64,000 nucleotides of DNA, taken from Diplosphaera chodatii (taxonomy: Eukaryota > Chlorophyta > Trebouxiophyceae > Prasiolales > Stichococcaceae). Numbering within the stretch: the first letter of the stretch is position 1; each line of letters opens with the position of its first letter. The translations under genes were made by a program, and so were the position numbers. The notes beneath the pieces were generated by a model. It was not told the DNA's origin and made no database searches. It was given only the letters and a program-made list of their open reading frames with translations. The stretch is taken from positions 831,001 through 895,000 of the forward strand of contig JAALGY010000037.1 of assembly GCA_032358165.1 (NCBI GenBank). The letters run 5' to 3'. This document shows positions 34,301 to 46,206 of the stretch, piece after piece.

Positions 34301-37276
34301 TGCTCAGAACGTGATGCCAGCACTGGATGACCAAGAAGCACACCTGTCAGCAGCTGGTTGATAGTGTGCACCGACTCATCATCGCCCCCCATGCTGCTGC
34401 TGCGCTGCTTGCCCAGGCCATCGAACTCGTCAATGAAGAGGATGCATGGCGCCTGCACAGCAGATGAGATCAGAGCTGCAATCATTGCCTTGCCGCTTAC
34501 ATAAGCACACCTTGAGCATTGCACCACTTGAGACCTATCCGCCAGAGTTTTGTGGGAGCATGCTGCAGGAAGGAGGGGACGCACTGCTTTGCGGGCTTTC
34601 CGGAAGGTGTCACGCACACGTGCGGCGCCCACACCCACATAGATCTCCATGAACTCGGAGCCGCTGGCTGAGAAGAATGGCACGCCGCTCTCTCCCGCGA
34701 CCGCCTTTGCAAGCAGCGTCTTGCCGCAGCCTGCACATGATGGCTCATCGAAATTGTGTGTGCAATGCCCCTGACAAGCCCTCCTCGAATAGCTGTACCA
34801 GCAGAGGAACAGTAGCTAATCACAGCCCAAGGTGACCCTGCCCAACACCGGTTCACATGGCCAATACAGGTGTGTCACTTGCACAGCACCTGGCGGGCCA
34901 ACAAGCAGGATGCCGGCAGGCGAGCGCGCGCCCATTGACAGGAACTTCCTCGGGTTCCGCAGGAAGTTCACGATCTCCGTGATCTCTGCCTTGACCTGCC
35001 AGAACAAGACAACGCGATGTCAGACTGAGTCACCAATCTGCAGGTCCAAGGTGTGTGTCCAGGCCGTGCTCCTTGCATGCCAAAAAGCGTTCCAAAAGCA
35101 CCTGGTCGATGCCGGCGACATCAGCGAAGTTGGTGCCGGAGTTCTTGACCATCTCCATGCGCGCTGTGCCGAAAAGCCTGCAGGTGCCAGCACGTGAATC
35201 GTAACATGCGCAGTTTCAGGACGGCTGGCACGACACTGTTGCTCTCTGCTGCTCGTGATGTAGCATTGTTTGCAGCAAGCTGGGCGCATCTGAAGTCGCA
35301 GCAGCGCACCTGTCCGGCCTCCGCTTGATACCCAGGCGGAACGAAACCTGAATGAGGTAGTAGGCAAAGACCAGCGGGGCTGCAAAGCGTATGACGGCCG
35401 CGACGACGGGCTCCAGCACGGAGGGCTGCAGGAAGAGGGGCCTTTTTTTGGTTTCAGCACTTCGGCATGTTCAGATTGCTGCTGACCAGGGAGGTCACTC
35501 TGATTACCTAGTCACCAACTGTACTTCACCCGGAGCACAGGTGCCGCGTACCTTCACATCCTCGATGAAGACGCCATGGCTGAGCATGTGGTCGTACAGC
35601 TCTGGGTCGAATGGCAGCCCAACCTACGACCGCAGTGTATGCACTCGAAGATGCAGAGGACTCTGCCTCGTATCACTGCTTCATCCGCAGCAGGTTGTTG
35701 CAGACCACAGCCGTGACGCTTGGGCTACGCAACAGGAGCACAGCAAGCCCCACCTTCTCTGTGCGGCGGCCACCCGGCGCTGTATCCTTTGTGGTCACCC
35801 ACAACGAGCGCGTGTCGCTGGTGTACCTCACCTGTAGGCAACAAGATACAGGCTCTTGAATCCAGCAAAGATGAACTATTCATATCGTTAGCGTAGCCTT
35901 GCAGTTGGCATGGGCGACTGACGCACCCTGTCAATCTGCCGCTGCTGCACCAGGTGCCAGAACTGTGTGTACGTCATCTCCTTCAGCTTGTCTGGCCGCC
36001 ACGCTGTCCCCACCTGTGCCTCGAACACCCAGCTTCACGATCACATTTAGTATGAAACATTGAACAATATGTTCTCTATATGTGGCAACATGCCACTGCA
36101 AGTGACGCACCTCCTTCATCGGTGCGTCCTCTTCTGCTGGGATGCTGTTGGGATCCGCAACCAGCGGCGCAAAGGGGTCGACTTTGTTCCCCTTCTTGGG
36201 CTCCGCTGTGAGCAACGAATGCCATGGACGTTTGAGACTGCAACCAGGAGCAACTAAGCGACCCCCTGGAGACTGGCAGCTGGGCGGCGGTGAGACTGTG
36301 CAAGCAAGTGTGCACGTCTTGGACCACTTGCCTCCTTGAACTACCTGCTGTGAGAGGTGCTCACCTAGCCGCTGCATCGTGGCCTGGTTTGCTCCAGCGG
36401 CACGCGCGCTCCGCCGCATCTCATCCCGCAGCTCCCGGTTCCTTCTCCTGACCTCTTTCGCCTCTGCCTCCTCCGGGGATACCTGCACTCGGGCCATGCT
36501 ACGTCAGGCATATTCGTGTGATCCTGATGCTGAAGCAAGGTCTATTATCTGCGTACGTGCTCCGGTCTGGCATCATCAGGTAACACATGGCACGGTATGA
36601 TTTGCCTTCTTATCTGCTGTCGCCGCCTCGCCGAGCTGGATGCCTGTGTCCGTAGCTCTGTGCCGGCGTGCGGGGCTGGCTGAGGCAGCTGAGCTGCTGG
36701 TGCTGTCCGCTGAGTGCATGTCCCCATCCCACTCTGGATACACTGCTGTCTGCGGCTGCTGTGAGCCAAGCTGCCTGCAGCAGCAGCAACCAGCGCGTCA
36801 TGAGACACGTGGTATGCCGGCTGTTGAGGAAGCCTGTTATTGGCACGGACGACAGCCGCACTTGCACGCAGCTCTCACCTGGCGTTAGCTGTGGCTGCCT
36901 GGGCTGCCTGTGACATGGTCAGGCCAGCCACCAGGGACATGGCGAAAGTGCCACCAGCCCGCTGTAGCGCTTGGATCCAGTCTCTCTCTGCGGTGCCTGA
37001 GGCGTCTGCGGGAACATGCGCACTGCCTGCCGCATGCTGACGACGGGGGTAGCGGCCACCATTGGCCGCACCCGCTGAGCAGCACCTGGTTTGCCGTTGG
37101 AGCGGCTGCCGTCGTGCATCACAGCCACGTGGGGCTACGCGCTCAGGACATCGACCAAAGGACACTGATCGCCGCCTGTAGCTGGTGGCGCTGCATGGCA
37201 GGTGATCCGGAACCTGCACACAGGCTGGCCTGGGTGGGCGTGCTGTCGATGCCGCTGGCTGCATGCCGCTCAACAT
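31371..37276 (-). CDS. FtsHi-type AAA ATPase lacking the protease zinc motif
   Basis: Chloroplast FtsH-like pseudoprotease. Twenty-three exons (minus): 37214-37276, 36879-37036, 36585-36774, 36365-36482, 36111-36205, 35927-36013, 35754-35831, 35552-35623, 35310-35425, 35102-35177, 34890-34995, 34585-34730, 34344-34452, 34011-34144, 33738-33887, 33369-33473, 33125-33220, 32850-32977, 32451-32624, 32236-32299, 31971-32102, 31678-31785, 31371-31541; 891 aa. One membrane segment is near residues 290-312 ([18 protein letters not shown]). The ATPase is complete: [31 protein letters not shown], second region [18 protein letters not shown]. In the peptidase domain the HEXXH site reads [10 protein letters not shown], so both catalytic His are gone. 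In plants FtsHi proteins join an import-motor complex at the inner envelope; the role here is inferred. The first three exons (organelle targeting) are less certain. The last intron uses a GC donor. Confidence 0.9.
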
Positions 37277-37670
37277 GGCGCCCAAGCCTGCCGGCGGTGG
37301 TGCGCTGCACGCAAGCTACCACATGCTTGCCATGCGAGGATTTGCCACTCAACCGGGTGGTCTTGAAGCGGATGACTGCAGGTAGAGGACGCAGCAAATG
37401 TGCGGAACAACACAAGGATGGGTCCGACCTCTGTGAGCAACAGACCCTTTCACAAAGGGCTGATATCCGATCTGGTATATGCGCATACAAGGCTGCAAAG
37501 CGTTGCTGGCTTCGTGCCCCGTAAGATGAGCCCAGTCCGCCACCCGCAGTCAAAAGTACTACGGCCCCGTACTCCTCGCCCATCTTGCATGTACCCAGAT
37601 TCTGCAGGTGCAGCACACGCAAAGTGGTGCTAGGTGTACTGCCACACCTCCTAGAGCGTTTCGAGGGTGG
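37277..37670. promoter_or_regulatory. Divergent region between FtsHi and DUF2358 genes
   Basis: This 394 bp region lies between the outward-facing starts of two probable chloroplast-protein genes and should contain both promoters. No TATA box or known light element is clear. A bidirectional promoter is an inference from spacing. Confidence 0.5.
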
Positions 37671-38979
37671 ATGAGGACCATGAGCCCGCAGCATCGGCTC
37701 CACGTCAGCCCACAGGCGACGAATGTGCTGCCGCATGGCGCGGCACATATGCGGTGTCATCGCCAAGCTTTCAGATCGTGCAGAAGGCAACCGTCATGCA
37801 CATCCCTTCCAGATGTACCGCAGAGCAGACGGAGCATTCTTGCTTCCGGTGGGACAGCAGCAGTGCTGGGTATGCTCAGCTTGAGCCCGCAGGGCGCAAC
37901 CGCCGCAGGTTGGTTGATTTGCACTTGCACATGCTCATTCGGCTGTTCAAGCGTTGCCGTATATGTTGTAAAACTGAAATCAATCTTTCCTGTTTTAAAC
38001 ATATGACGATACTCTTGCATGCAGACGATCCGCCAAAGCTCACCGGGCTGACTGTGCAGCAGATGATGGAGCGTGTCAGGGAGGATTTTCAGGAGAAGCA
38101 ATATTACGTCACCGGCAACTTCTCGCCCGAACTGTTTACCGACGAGTGCGTGTGCATGTGCTGCGTATAAGCCCGCCATGGATGACGGTAAACTGCAAAT
38201 GTGCATGTGCATTCTAAGCGGCCAATGCATCTGTGTACATGCAGCTGCTTGTTCGTCGACCCAACAGTGCAAGTGAGAGGTGCGTCTGTATCATAAGTAT
38301 ATGACAGGAAGCTGTTGGAAGTTGTTTGCGCTGCCACTGCAATGTCAACCCCATGCAATGCAATGACACAGGCTGGAGGTTCTACCAGAATGCCGTCAAG
38401 CTCCTGTTTGATGCCAACACCTCACGTACAGACATCAGGTATGGTTCTGGGGAGTAAGCATGCATGAACATAGATCAGGGAGCACGATCACGTCATTAAT
38501 GAGTCTGCTGCTTGTTGCACAGGTCAACAAAGCTGATCGATGACCGGTCCTTTTCTTTCAAGTGGCGCCAGGCATGTTGGTGTTGAATCAAGGCGCATTT
38601 ATATGTTGCGAGCCAGACACATTGCCCAGTGATGCACTGTTTTGTCGAGCGTGAGGTCTACTTCTGCTGCAGGAAGGAAGAATCAAACCTTGGTTTAATG
38701 CGGAGATCAAACCATACTGCGGGGAGACCACCTTCCGGCTCAATGCCGATGGCCTGATCTACGAGCATCTGGAGACCTGGGACGTGAGCCGACAGCATGA
38801 AGTGCCGACAGCGGTCTACGTCGTCTGCTTGCTGAATGCAAACCTGAATGGCTTTCCACTACACTGACCAGGGGATGCTGCATGCTGTGCAGGCGCCGGC
38901 ATATGATGTCTTCCTCAGTGTGTTCAACAAGCAGTTTGGGGTGCCGGCCTGCCCGCCGGTCGAGGGGGTTCAGACTTGA
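37671..38979 (+). CDS. DUF2358 (NTF2-like) protein with a lumen-targeting signal
   Basis: Conserved protein of unknown function found in plants, algae and cyanobacteria. Exons 37671-37908, 38025-38145, 38245-38279, 38372-38438, 38523-38571, 38673-38783, 38893-38979 give 235 aa. The first 80 residues look like a chloroplast transit peptide followed by a twin-arginine signal (QSRRSILASGGTAAVLGMLS, then GATAA). The DUF2358 domain follows: MMERVREDFQEKQYYVTGNF, DDCLFVDPTVQVRGWRFY, SFSFKWRQ, CGETTFRLNADGLIYEHLET, WDAPAYDVFLSVF. The motifs YYVTGN, FVDP and YEHLETWD are typical of the family. Thylakoid-lumen placement is inferred from the signal. Exon 3 is only 35 nt, and the fifth intron needs a GC donor (CAG before gcatgt). 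It is head-to-head with FtsHi and converges on the ABCB gene. Confidence 0.87.
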
Positions 38980-39226
38980 TTACGTGCAGCAGGCAGCCAG
39001 GCCAGCATATGATTCGTGCTGCTGGCAGTGCATCGACAAAACTCGGTTTCTCAAGTCTGTACAATGTAGTTGTATGTCAAGTTGAGAGTCACGACGTCAA
39101 TGGGAACTCACTTCTCACATCATCAATTGGCTTGCAAGCGCATATTGTCCCTGAGCCCATTCTTGCGCCCTGATGTACAAATGTCTTAGTAATGGCACGC
39201 GCTCAAGACAGTGTTCACATGGCTGG

Positions 39227-41252
39227 TCACCGTGCAGCTGCATGCTGTTCTCGCCAGGTGTCGGCATACCAGCCGGGCCTGGCCAGCAGTTCTGCATGGC
39301 TGCCGCTGTCTACAATGCGGCCGGCATGCATCACCAGGATCCGGTCGCACGGCATGACCTGCGGCACATGTGCACACCAATTGGACGCCTGCTGGCAGGC
39401 TCACCACTCAGATGAAACCAGAGTGGACAGGATTTCCCAGCACTTGGTGCAAGCAGCTCCGTAGGTTGCAATTAATCAACCACAAGCAGGCACAGCAACA
39501 ACTGCGAACACCAACAGGCAACAGCTCAGCACCGTCTGGAGGCGGTGCGAGACCACGATGGTGCTGCGTGCAGCCCGTGCGGCGCCCAGGATGCTGCTGA
39601 GCGCATGCTTCTCCGCAGCACGATCCTGCGAGCGGCAGTGCGGCCCTGGATTGGGGACAATGTTTGCGCCATGCCGCATGGCAGCCATGGCACACCTCGT
39701 CCACTGTGCTGTGCAGCTGTGGGCCCAGGACGGTCGTGTGGCCCGGCAGCATGCGCTCACCAGCGACGAGGTGGCCTCGTCGCACAGCAGCAGCCGCGGC
39801 GCGCGGATGAGGGCCCGCGCTATCGCGATGCGCTGCTTCTCGCCGCCGCTGACCCGCTGCCCGCGCTCCCCCACCTGTATATGGTCACCAAATCCTGTAG
39901 AGCGTTGCGTTGAGTCGTATGTTGCCTACTGAACCCTGACAGTGGCAACCAATGCTGCCAAGGTCGTGTCAATGCACTTGAGTATCCAGGGCCTCTAACA
40001 CGATATCTGGTGCTGGGGTGAGTCGCAGAGTGGCAGCCTCAAAACCTGCAAGTGCATGTCGCTTCGCCATGTGACCGTGTGGTCGCGAGCGAGCACTGTG
40101 AGTCCCACTCACCTCGGTTGCATAGCCGGACTTCATCTGAGGCACGGCTGCATCCAGGCCGGCCCTGCCAGCGGCATCCTGAACAGCGTCCTCATCAGCT
40201 CCATCCCTGCAGCAAGTTGAGCAGGTCGTAGGGAGGGCATTTGCCATGCTCAAAGGCTGTGTGGTTAGCAGATCACAATGATGGCTATCTGCAGCCAGCC
40301 AAGGCGAGCAAAAACTTGCAGTTCCTAAAATCTTGAAGCTCGAAGCAGCGTGCAGAAGGACGCACAAGCCAAATGCGATGTTGGCGGCCACAGATCTGTC
40401 CACCAGGCTGACATGCTGCGGCACTGCTGCCACTGCATCCTTGAGCGCCGCATGCGTAAGCTGCAGGGAAGATATGGAATTCAACTTCACGTACGTTCCC
40501 GGCAAGCGACACTCTACCGCATGTTGCTCAATGTCAGTAATAGGCTTGCATGCTACGCTTTCATCCGGATTGCGCCACCACCCCACTCGCCTCACTCGCG
40601 CTTCTCAAATCTCACCTCCCGCACATCTGTGCCGTTGAGCAGGATGCTCCCCGACGACACATCATACAGCCGCATAATGAGCCGTAACAGCGTCGACTTG
40701 CCGCATCCTGCAAAGGATATACAAGGAATAGCTAAGCTTGTTGAAGTTGATTTTGCAGTCAGGTATGGGATCGATGGTGTGTTGACAACAGCTGCAACAT
40801 TGCATCCACTAGTCCACCTGGTGGGCCAACAATGCCTAGTGCTTCGCCTGGCCGCAATGTGAACGAGATGCCCTGTAGCTGCATGGGTTGGTCTGCAGCA
40901 GGAGCTGCCGTTATCGCTGGTGTCACTGCTGAAAAGTCCACGCTCCCCCACACACTGCCCGCATGTGCACTGCCAGCACCGGCAGACTGGCCGTAGCTGA
41001 AACTGACATCCCGAAACTCCAGATGCAGCCCTGATTGCCTGGAATCAGTCACTGTGCCGCCGCTACTTTGCTGCTGGCTAACTGACTGCATGGGGAAGCT
41101 GTTGCCGAGCAGGGCACCTGCGGCACGCTGACCGCCAGCACCACTCTGCTGCCCATGGCTGGGATGGCTTCCGTCCACCTGCTCAGCGAATGTCGGTTGC
41201 TGCGTGTGTGGCCCACTGCCATTGCCGCTGCTGTTTCGGGTTCTGCTGCTGC

Positions 41253-41298
<46 letters not shown>

Positions 41299-44073
41299 GC
41301 CGCTACCGCTGCCGCCGCTGCCCTGTTGGGAAGTACCCCAAGCGGATGGCGGCCAGTCTGGTATGCATGCTATGCTGCCCTCCTGAGGCTGTGGGCGCTG
41401 CCGCAGCATCTGAATGAAGTCCTCAAGATCCACGAGGGACTGCAGCAATGCACACCACAACGAGGTTGAGCACTGTACAGCTCAGCAATATGGCCTTGAT
41501 CCAAAGCCTTCTGGCATGAATCTGGCGGAAGTGCCACACGTCAGCCCAATGCCCATCCAGGCGATCGATGGCCATGTTCTCTGCAGTACATGAACATGGG
41601 GCAAGACAGAAATCAGCATCACAATTGACCTTCCGCAGCCGGCGGTACAAGCCGCCGACTGAAACCAGTGGCGCCCACAGCTGCGCCAGCATGCCCTGTA
41701 CCAGCACCTGCATGAGCAAAATGGCGAAGACATTCACACCTCGAATCGCCAAGTCACTGCAAACTGGTGAGGGGTAGCGAAGCACCTCGTTGACACAGCC
41801 ACCATACGCCCAGCTCACCAGATCACCGGCTGTCCCAGACTGCAAAGCAACTGTCATCATGGCTGCTGTCATGCCTACACCCAGGATCACAGCCTGCACC
41901 AGTAAGCGCATCCATCAGCTGCATGCAACCAACGTGAAGCATGACAACATGGACAGCTTCGAGCAGCACCCTTTCAGACCGCTGCACATGCACATGACCC
42001 ATGCACATGACCCATCTCTCACCTGGACAGAGGTCAAGAAGCCGGTGACATATTCGAAGCGCACGGCTGCATCCTGAAAGCCCTTCAGCAGCCTGTCGAA
42101 TGCGGACGCCTCACGCAGCTCCCCGCCCAGCAGCATCATGGGCTCCACGTTGAAGAGCGACTCCATCAGCTGCGCGTTGATCTCGTTGTCGAAGCGCTTG
42201 ATGCGCTGCTTGCCGCGCACCGCTGTCTGCAATTGAAAACAGTCAGTGCAGAACTAGCTCAGCAGCTCACGGGTGGCCCGCTGATGTTCCCAGGCTATAC
42301 AGTGGGATAATGGACATGATTGAGCCTTGCAGATGTACCGGAAGTGCGTCATGCACTGCTGCCAGCGGACGCTCCTTGCACACAGAGCTGCACAACCTTG
42401 GTGCAAGGGCAACAGACCTGGGTCATGGCGGCGGTGAAGGCGATGTACGTCAGCGAGGTGGCCGCCACGATGGCGCCCACCTCGGGGCGGAACATGCGCG
42501 ACAGCACCGACACCACCGCCACGATCTCCAGCGACGTCGGCACCAGCCGGAACACGATGGCGCGGCACATCGCCGAGATGCTCTTGGTGCCTGTCGCAGC
42601 AGTACAGATATTTGCACCAAAACTTTTGAAGGACAGCACGGCTGCATGCACCAGCCATGCTCCAGGAGTGCTAGCTCACCCTCACCTGCACCAGATGCTG
42701 CTTTGTGATGCAAGTTCAAAGGGCGTTGCAGCAAGGTTTAGGGTTTAGAGCGTACCGCGCTCAAGCATGCGCACGAGGCGGCCCGTGGAGCTGGCGCTGT
42801 GGTACGCGACGCCCAGGCCCAGCACATGGTGCAGTCCGTGGTACGCCATCCGCCGCCCTGCCGCCTGCACCGCGTCATCAGCGTGCCTTGCCTCCGTGCT
42901 GTTGCAAGCAGGCTCTGAAGCATGTATCACGTAATCGTCTATGTTCTGGTGCCTGACAGGAGGCATGATACTAGGATGAGCAATGCGCAAGAGTGCATGC
43001 TAATTGCGGGAGGCAGATGAACGCACAAACAGCAGCGTACATGGGATACGAGGGCGAAGATGGGCTGCTGCAGCCCATGTGCAACGCCCGACATTGCACG
43101 GCAGACGCCCGCCATCGCCAGCGCCCGCAGCATTGCCTGAGGTTTATCAGCATGGCCCATATCCATAAGACGAACAAAGCACAATGCAACAAGCTGCTCT
43201 AGCACAGCGAGCGGGCACTTTCTGAACAGAACATGACGCCTCTGGGATGCAATCCGAATGGCAACAACCTGACGTGCGCCAGGAGCTGCGCCCAGCCCTG
43301 CCGCATCCACCGCCCGCTTGAAGTACAGCGGCATGGTGAACCCTGTTGCATTGGACACATCATCGCCGCTGTGCCTGGTATTCATATGGCTGGTGTCCAT
43401 GTGGCGTACGGGCTGCCACAGCCAGCTTGGTGTCTCAGCCAGCAGGGCGGCGGGGTGCCCCACCTGCGATCCTGGAGACGGCCAGCAGGCCGAACACGGC
43501 CGCCAGGCGCGGCAGCGCCCATCGCTCCGTTAGGCAGATGCGGAAGCTGTACAGCAGCACGTGCGGCAGGCCCTCTGCGGCTGGCGGCGGCGGCAGCGGC
43601 CGCGGCGGCGCGAGCACCGGCTGCTCATGCTCGAGCACGACGTCGCCAGCAGTGGCTCCATGCTGCCGAGGTTGCTGCTGCTGCTGAACATCCTCGTCTG
43701 AGCTGCTGGTGAAGGCTTCCGCGCTGGCTGCTGCAGGAAGGCGGCATGCCGCCCCATGGTGTGGCTTGCCGCCCACGCCATGATCCGCCTGGCAGCCCTG
43801 AAAGGCCTGACTGGATGCGAAACACCGAAATAGTTCGGGCGATGCTAGTCTTGGTGTATGGTGGGTACAGCGTGAAAGTTGGGGCAGGCTGCGTCTGTGC
43901 GCTGGCCTTGGCAGTGTGCTGTGCTGTGTAACTGCTGTTCCGGCGCTCATGCAAAGCTTTCTTGCACCCTGTTTCTCAGCGCTTATGACTGCTGCAGCAA
44001 CGGATTGGCAAACGCATGTCCTGCACCTCCAGAATGCCGAGGTGAAGGTGGACTTGGAGCACTGTCTGTGCAT
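39227..44073 (-). CDS. ABCB half transporter, ATM/ABCB7-like
   Basis: Half-size ABC exporter (one membrane domain, one ATPase domain) resembling mitochondrial ATM proteins, which export a sulfur compound for cytosolic Fe-S assembly. Fifteen exons (minus): 43464-44073, 43269-43342, 43027-43136, 42756-42898, 42418-42590, 42023-42226, 41819-41893, 41630-41707, 40818-41439, 40616-40707, 40366-40460, 40113-40206, 39761-39874, 39533-39625, 39227-39358; 902 aa. The N-terminus is long and Arg/Ser-rich, as in organelle targeting. Membrane-domain landmarks: [65 protein letters not shown]. ATPase: [57 protein letters not shown]. The linker before the ATPase holds a long Ser run encoded by a CTG-type repeat. 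It is divergent enough that an ATM paralog is possible. The start codon and exons 3-4 are the weakest points. Confidence 0.85.
41243..41300. repeat. Coding CTG/CAG-type trinucleotide repeat (poly-Ser)
   Basis: An almost unbroken run of about 13-14 ctg units plus imperfect ones lies inside exon 9 of the ABCB gene; on the coding strand it reads agc and encodes polyserine in the linker between membrane and ATPase domains. A smaller similar run lies at 22670-22692 in the DYRKP gene (polyGln). Confidence 0.9.
41991..42013. repeat. Short tandem repeat in an ABCB intron
   Basis: Two adjacent copies of a 13 bp unit beginning cacatgacccatg lie in the intron just downstream of the exon ending at 42023 (minus strand). 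No function assigned. Confidence 0.7.
42735..42749 (-). promoter_or_regulatory. Telo-box-like motif in an ABCB intron
   Basis: The plus strand reads ggtttagggtttaga. On the ABCB sense strand this gives ctaaaccctaaacc, containing AAACCCTAA, which is both two units of the plant-type telomere repeat and the plant telo-box. It begins only a few bases after the exon 4 donor at 42756. Regulatory action is speculative. Confidence 0.45.
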
Positions 44074-44207
44074 GCGCGAAGGGTCCTTGTGTGACACGAA
44101 TGTCTTGGATGCCGTGATCCGGTGGGCATATCACAGCAGCAGTGCAGCAAGCATGTGCATCCGCTATTCGCGACATTCTGCTAAGTAGGGTCAGGTGGGA
44201 GTGCGTC
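44074..44207. promoter_or_regulatory. Short divergent region between ABCB and F-box genes
   Basis: Only 134 bp separate the two inferred start codons, so 5' UTRs and promoters of the two genes must be very compact or one start is misplaced. Inferred from gene models. Confidence 0.4.
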
Positions 44208-46062
44208 ATGGCGGCCTACAAGGCCCGCTTGAGTCCTGCAGTGCATGACAGCAGTGGCGATGCCGGCAATGCCGGCCAGATACATGCAGCGCCGCTACCA
44301 GAGCAGACGCTGCTCAGCATCAGCTCAGACGCTCGCGAGGCGGTGCTTTCGTACCTGAACGCCGCAGAGCTGTGCCAGTGCCAGCTGGTGTGCAGAGCGC
44401 TGCGCACGGCCGCCGCAGCTGATAGCCTTTGGCGGCAGCTGTGCGCACGCACATGGCCAGAGACAGATGCAGCTGCTTGGCTCAGCCCAAGCATCCACGG
44501 CGGGTTTCAACACGGCAGGGTTGATGATGCAACATTCAGCAACTACAGGCAGCTGTATCCTGCGCTGCTGCGGTTCGACAGCTTTGTTGGTGTGTGGCGG
44601 GAGCCGGCAGGGGAGACGCCTTCTCTGTACTGCTTCCGCTGGGGCCGCGGCTGCATCGAAGGGAGCCGCCTCACATACAGCGTGGGCCCCGGCGGCCCGC
44701 AAGCCTCGCTTCTGCGCAGGATCTTCGACGACAATGGTGTCATCCAGATTGAGCACCTGACAGCTACCGAGTGCACGCTTGCCATGCCGCCGCCAATGCC
44801 GCTGCACAAATCGCCGTCCCAGGAAGCTCAAGCGGCAGCCGCAGTGGCCAACAACCGGGTGTGGTGTGGTGCTGCTAGAGGCAGCCTGCTTGATGCCATC
44901 GATGACTGAACATAGCACCTTCGTCAATGAACTCAGTACACTGCACCCCTGCATGAATGCAGGCTGCCGATGCCGCTGTGTTTGGAATCAGTCCAAAAGG
45001 CAGCTTGTACCATGAGATGACGCACTGGATGGAGGTGGGTTCCGGCATGACAACGAGCAGCAAGATGCCCTGCAGTGCACGTGCTGCACAGCTCTACAGC
45101 TAATGTAACAAAGCTGGGAGGGCTGCCCACAGAGCAACATCGCCAAGCCGCGGAGGCGCAATAGCAGAGGGTCCCTGCGTCGTAAGCCATTGCTGAGCAT
45201 CTGCTCGGTCTGCCATGCCTGCGTGTCGTATTTGCTGACTGTATGGACGCTCCAGTTTGCACGGTTTCTCCAGCGCCTGCTCTACCTGCAGATCGCAGTA
45301 CATCATTACAGCCGGAGCGGCAGCATCTACTGCGGGTGCAGCGGTGCATGCCTAGCAGAAGGCACCCACTTGCTGGGCTATGGCAAGGGACGGACATCAG
45401 CTGCGTCCCCCACAGGGTCATCATCGTCAGTCTGGCATACGACTTTTCCGCCGGAGCAGCCCGCATCGTGGCATCCCCGGTAAGCCCTTTCTGCAGCAAT
45501 ATCAATGTGCAGCAGCAGGTCGAGGGCCAAGGCGTGTGAGTGCAGCTCATTGCTGTGATAGGTGATCTGAGCACGACTTTGCGGCACTTTGCAGTTCTCG
45601 TCTCTGTGCACAGGTACAAGTTTCCCGGCACTCATTCTCATCAGACAAGCCAATTTGGACAGCGACAGCGGCGCCACTCCGAGAGGAGAGACAGCAAGTC
45701 GCTTACTTCTTCCTGCAGTCAATGGCTGAACACTACGATGAGCCGCACAGAAAGGTGCTTTCTCACACCTGTACAACTGTACCCTTACCCATCAGTAGCG
45801 TCTGTCTGTGTGCAGGATGCCTGGCAGAGGTTGTGAAGCACTTGGCACCATTAACGGTTTATCAAGGGATCTGATAGCAACTTGTGGTACAACGCAGCCC
45901 GTCAGCTGCCACTGGGCGGAGATGCAGTCATACGTGTACAGCTGCAGTGGGACAGAGCTGCTGGTTGTGTACGAGGACGGGGGCATTGGCTTCTTTTGGA
46001 CAGGACTGAACAATGAGCCTTTGGTAGTCCACTACGATCGGATTGATGTGGACTTTCCCTGA
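44208..46062 (+). CDS. F-box protein with an uncharacterised C-terminal domain
   Basis: Probable SCF ubiquitin-ligase adaptor. Exons 44208-44858, 44963-45034, 45256-45335, 45416-45479, 45614-45754, 45898-46062 give 390 aa with every junction in frame. The F-box lies near residues 38-85 (DAREAVLSYLNAAELCQCQL, then VCRALRTAAAADSLWRQLC). Downstream, FDSFVGVWREPAGETPSLY, ISPKGSLYHEMTHWMEFARF, YCGVIIVSLAYDFSAGAAR, FSSDKPIWTATAAPLREERQ and YEDGGIGFFWTGLNNEPLV look like a folded domain I cannot name; similar F-box plus long domain proteins exist in plants. The last junction is the weakest: using the acceptor just before 45817 instead would end the protein early at the TGA at 45836. It converges on the LRR gene with 144 bp between. 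Confidence 0.75.
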
Positions 46063-46206
46063 GCACCAGCTTGGGCAGTTGTGTCTAGGCCAATCGCCAT
46101 TGCTTTTTGCAACGCCCGAATGAAGTTGAGCAAGTTGCAAGCAGTCTAGTCTGTGTCTGGAAGGCTGCTGTGTGGATTCCAGCATCTGCTGCCATGTGTA
46201 GCGGTA

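Noticed and set aside
36365..36497. ATG at 36497 ([10 protein letters not shown]) as the FtsHi start
   Set aside because: The bases gtgcag just inside it make a good acceptor, and three upstream exons join in phase and supply an organelle-type N-terminus, so the gene probably starts at 37276.
37143..37790. A 215-codon minus-strand ORF overlapping the FtsHi/DUF2358 spacer
   Set aside because: No family features; it overlaps the DUF2358 first exon on the other strand and starts from unlikely sequence.
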